A model generated the notes under the pieces. That model was given only the letters and a program-made list of their open reading frames with translations. It had not been told where the DNA came from and made no database searches. Below are positions 33,088-33,472 of a stretch of 33,472 bases of DNA, piece by piece. The DNA is from Scytonema tolypothrichoides VB-61278. GTDB lineage: Bacteria > Cyanobacteriota > Cyanobacteriia > Cyanobacteriales > Nostocaceae. Within the stretch, counting starts at the first letter, position 1. Each line of letters opens with the position of its first letter. The position numbers and the translations under genes are program-made. The stretch is taken from NCBI RefSeq assembly GCF_000828085.3, contig NZ_JXCA02000023.1, positions 451,382 to 484,853 of the forward strand. Reading direction: 5' to 3'.

Positions 33088-33472
33088 ATGCAGTTGAAAA
33101 GCATTAGCCTTGCAACATTGATAGCACTGCTCGCCAGTAGCACAGCACCATTCATCTCTACAGGAGTGCTACCTGTGTCAATGCGGGTATTAGCTCAAAG
33201 CACAAACTCCCTCAAAGAAGAAGCAGATAAATTGATAGAGCAAGGTAACCAACTGTCTAAGACTAGCCAGTTTCAAGCAGCGTTGCGTTCTTACCAGCAA
33301 GCATTGAAGATTTATCAAACCATCAAAGATAAACAAGGTGAGGGGAATTCTCTGGGCAATCTGGGACTTGCTTACGACTCACTCGGTGACTACAAACAGG
33401 CGATACAGTACCAGCAGCAGAGTTTGTCAATCGCCAGAGCTATCGGTGATAAACAAGGTGAGGGGCAGTCTC
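33088..33472 (+). CDS. Secreted TPR protein, 5' end only
   Basis: Partial: 128 codons, continuing past the right edge. An N-terminal signal-like segment (LATLIALLASSTAPF, cleavage probably at LAQS, about 36-38) is followed by tetratricopeptide repeats of the (Q)A..YQQALKIYQTIKDKQGEG type, with LGNLGLAYDSLGDYKQAIQY for the next one. Such proteins in cyanobacteria usually end in a C-terminal CHAT domain, which cannot be seen here. It starts 17 bp after the DUF928 stop, so it is probably cotranscribed. If it does end in CHAT, the locus would contain both a cytoplasmic and an exported CHAT protein. Confidence 0.88.
   Translation, partial: MQLKSISLATLIALLASSTAPFISTGVLPVSMRVLAQSTNSLKEEADKLIEQGNQLSKTSQFQAALRSYQQALKIYQTIKDKQGEGNSLGNLGLAYDSLGDYKQAIQYQQQSLSIARAIGDKQGEGQS

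Overview
The window looks like chromosome of a filamentous, probably heterocyst-forming cyanobacterium (Nostocales-like). The signs are many HIP1 octamers (GCGATCGC, e.g. 1921-1928, 2183-2190, 24167-24174), heptanucleotide tandem repeats (TTCCCTR at 4991-5060), abundant REP/MITE-like palindromes between genes, and typical cyanobacterial families: a four-ACT aspartokinase, CHASE2, DUF928, TPR, CHAT, NIL, M50 and GHL10 proteins. No rRNA or tRNA gene and no complete transposase gene was recognised.

Layout. 1-255 is the end of a CRISPR array, apparently transcribed leftwards, with a possible leader to its right and no cas gene in view. 706-4764 is a leftward block: an FHA membrane protein, aspartokinase (lysC) and a flippase-like LPG_synthase_TM protein. 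5068-9778 runs rightwards: an alpha/beta hydrolase, two overlapping paralogous esterases, and a membrane-anchored DUF2156/MprF-type aminoacyl-lipid synthase. With the flippase-like gene this resembles a dispersed aminoacyl-phosphatidylglycerol locus. 10006-12398 carries a small membrane protein and an ABC1/UbiB kinase-like gene. 12913-16579 has an unassigned lipoprotein and an unusual WD40 protein with a twin-arginine-type signal. 16763-17921 is a 1.16-kb unit bounded by 109-bp inverted repeats and enclosing one small secreted-protein gene. 18057-23948 holds an M50 protease, a GHL10-type exported hydrolase, an exported four-repeat protein and a small beta-rich protein. 24521-28913 holds a flavin monooxygenase, a two-NIL-domain protein, a MetX C-terminal remnant and a two-domain SagB-type dehydrogenase.

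The most interesting part is 29335 to the right edge. A CHAT (caspase-like) protease carries a C-terminal helical domain of about 94 residues. Almost the same domain (about 63 of 94 identical, no gaps, hand count) forms the N-terminus of the next gene, whose remainder is a periplasmic CHASE2 sensor with four membrane spans and no kinase or cyclase output. This suggests a receptor-adaptor-protease relay: CHASE2 senses outside, and the shared effector-associated (EAD-like) domains bring the CHAT protease to the membrane by like-with-like contact. A DUF928 secreted protein and the start of a secreted TPR protein follow closely on the same strand and may belong to the same locus.

Intergenic regions are rich in palindromic repeats, several with terminal inverted repeats like those of non-autonomous elements, and there are a few probable gene remnants.
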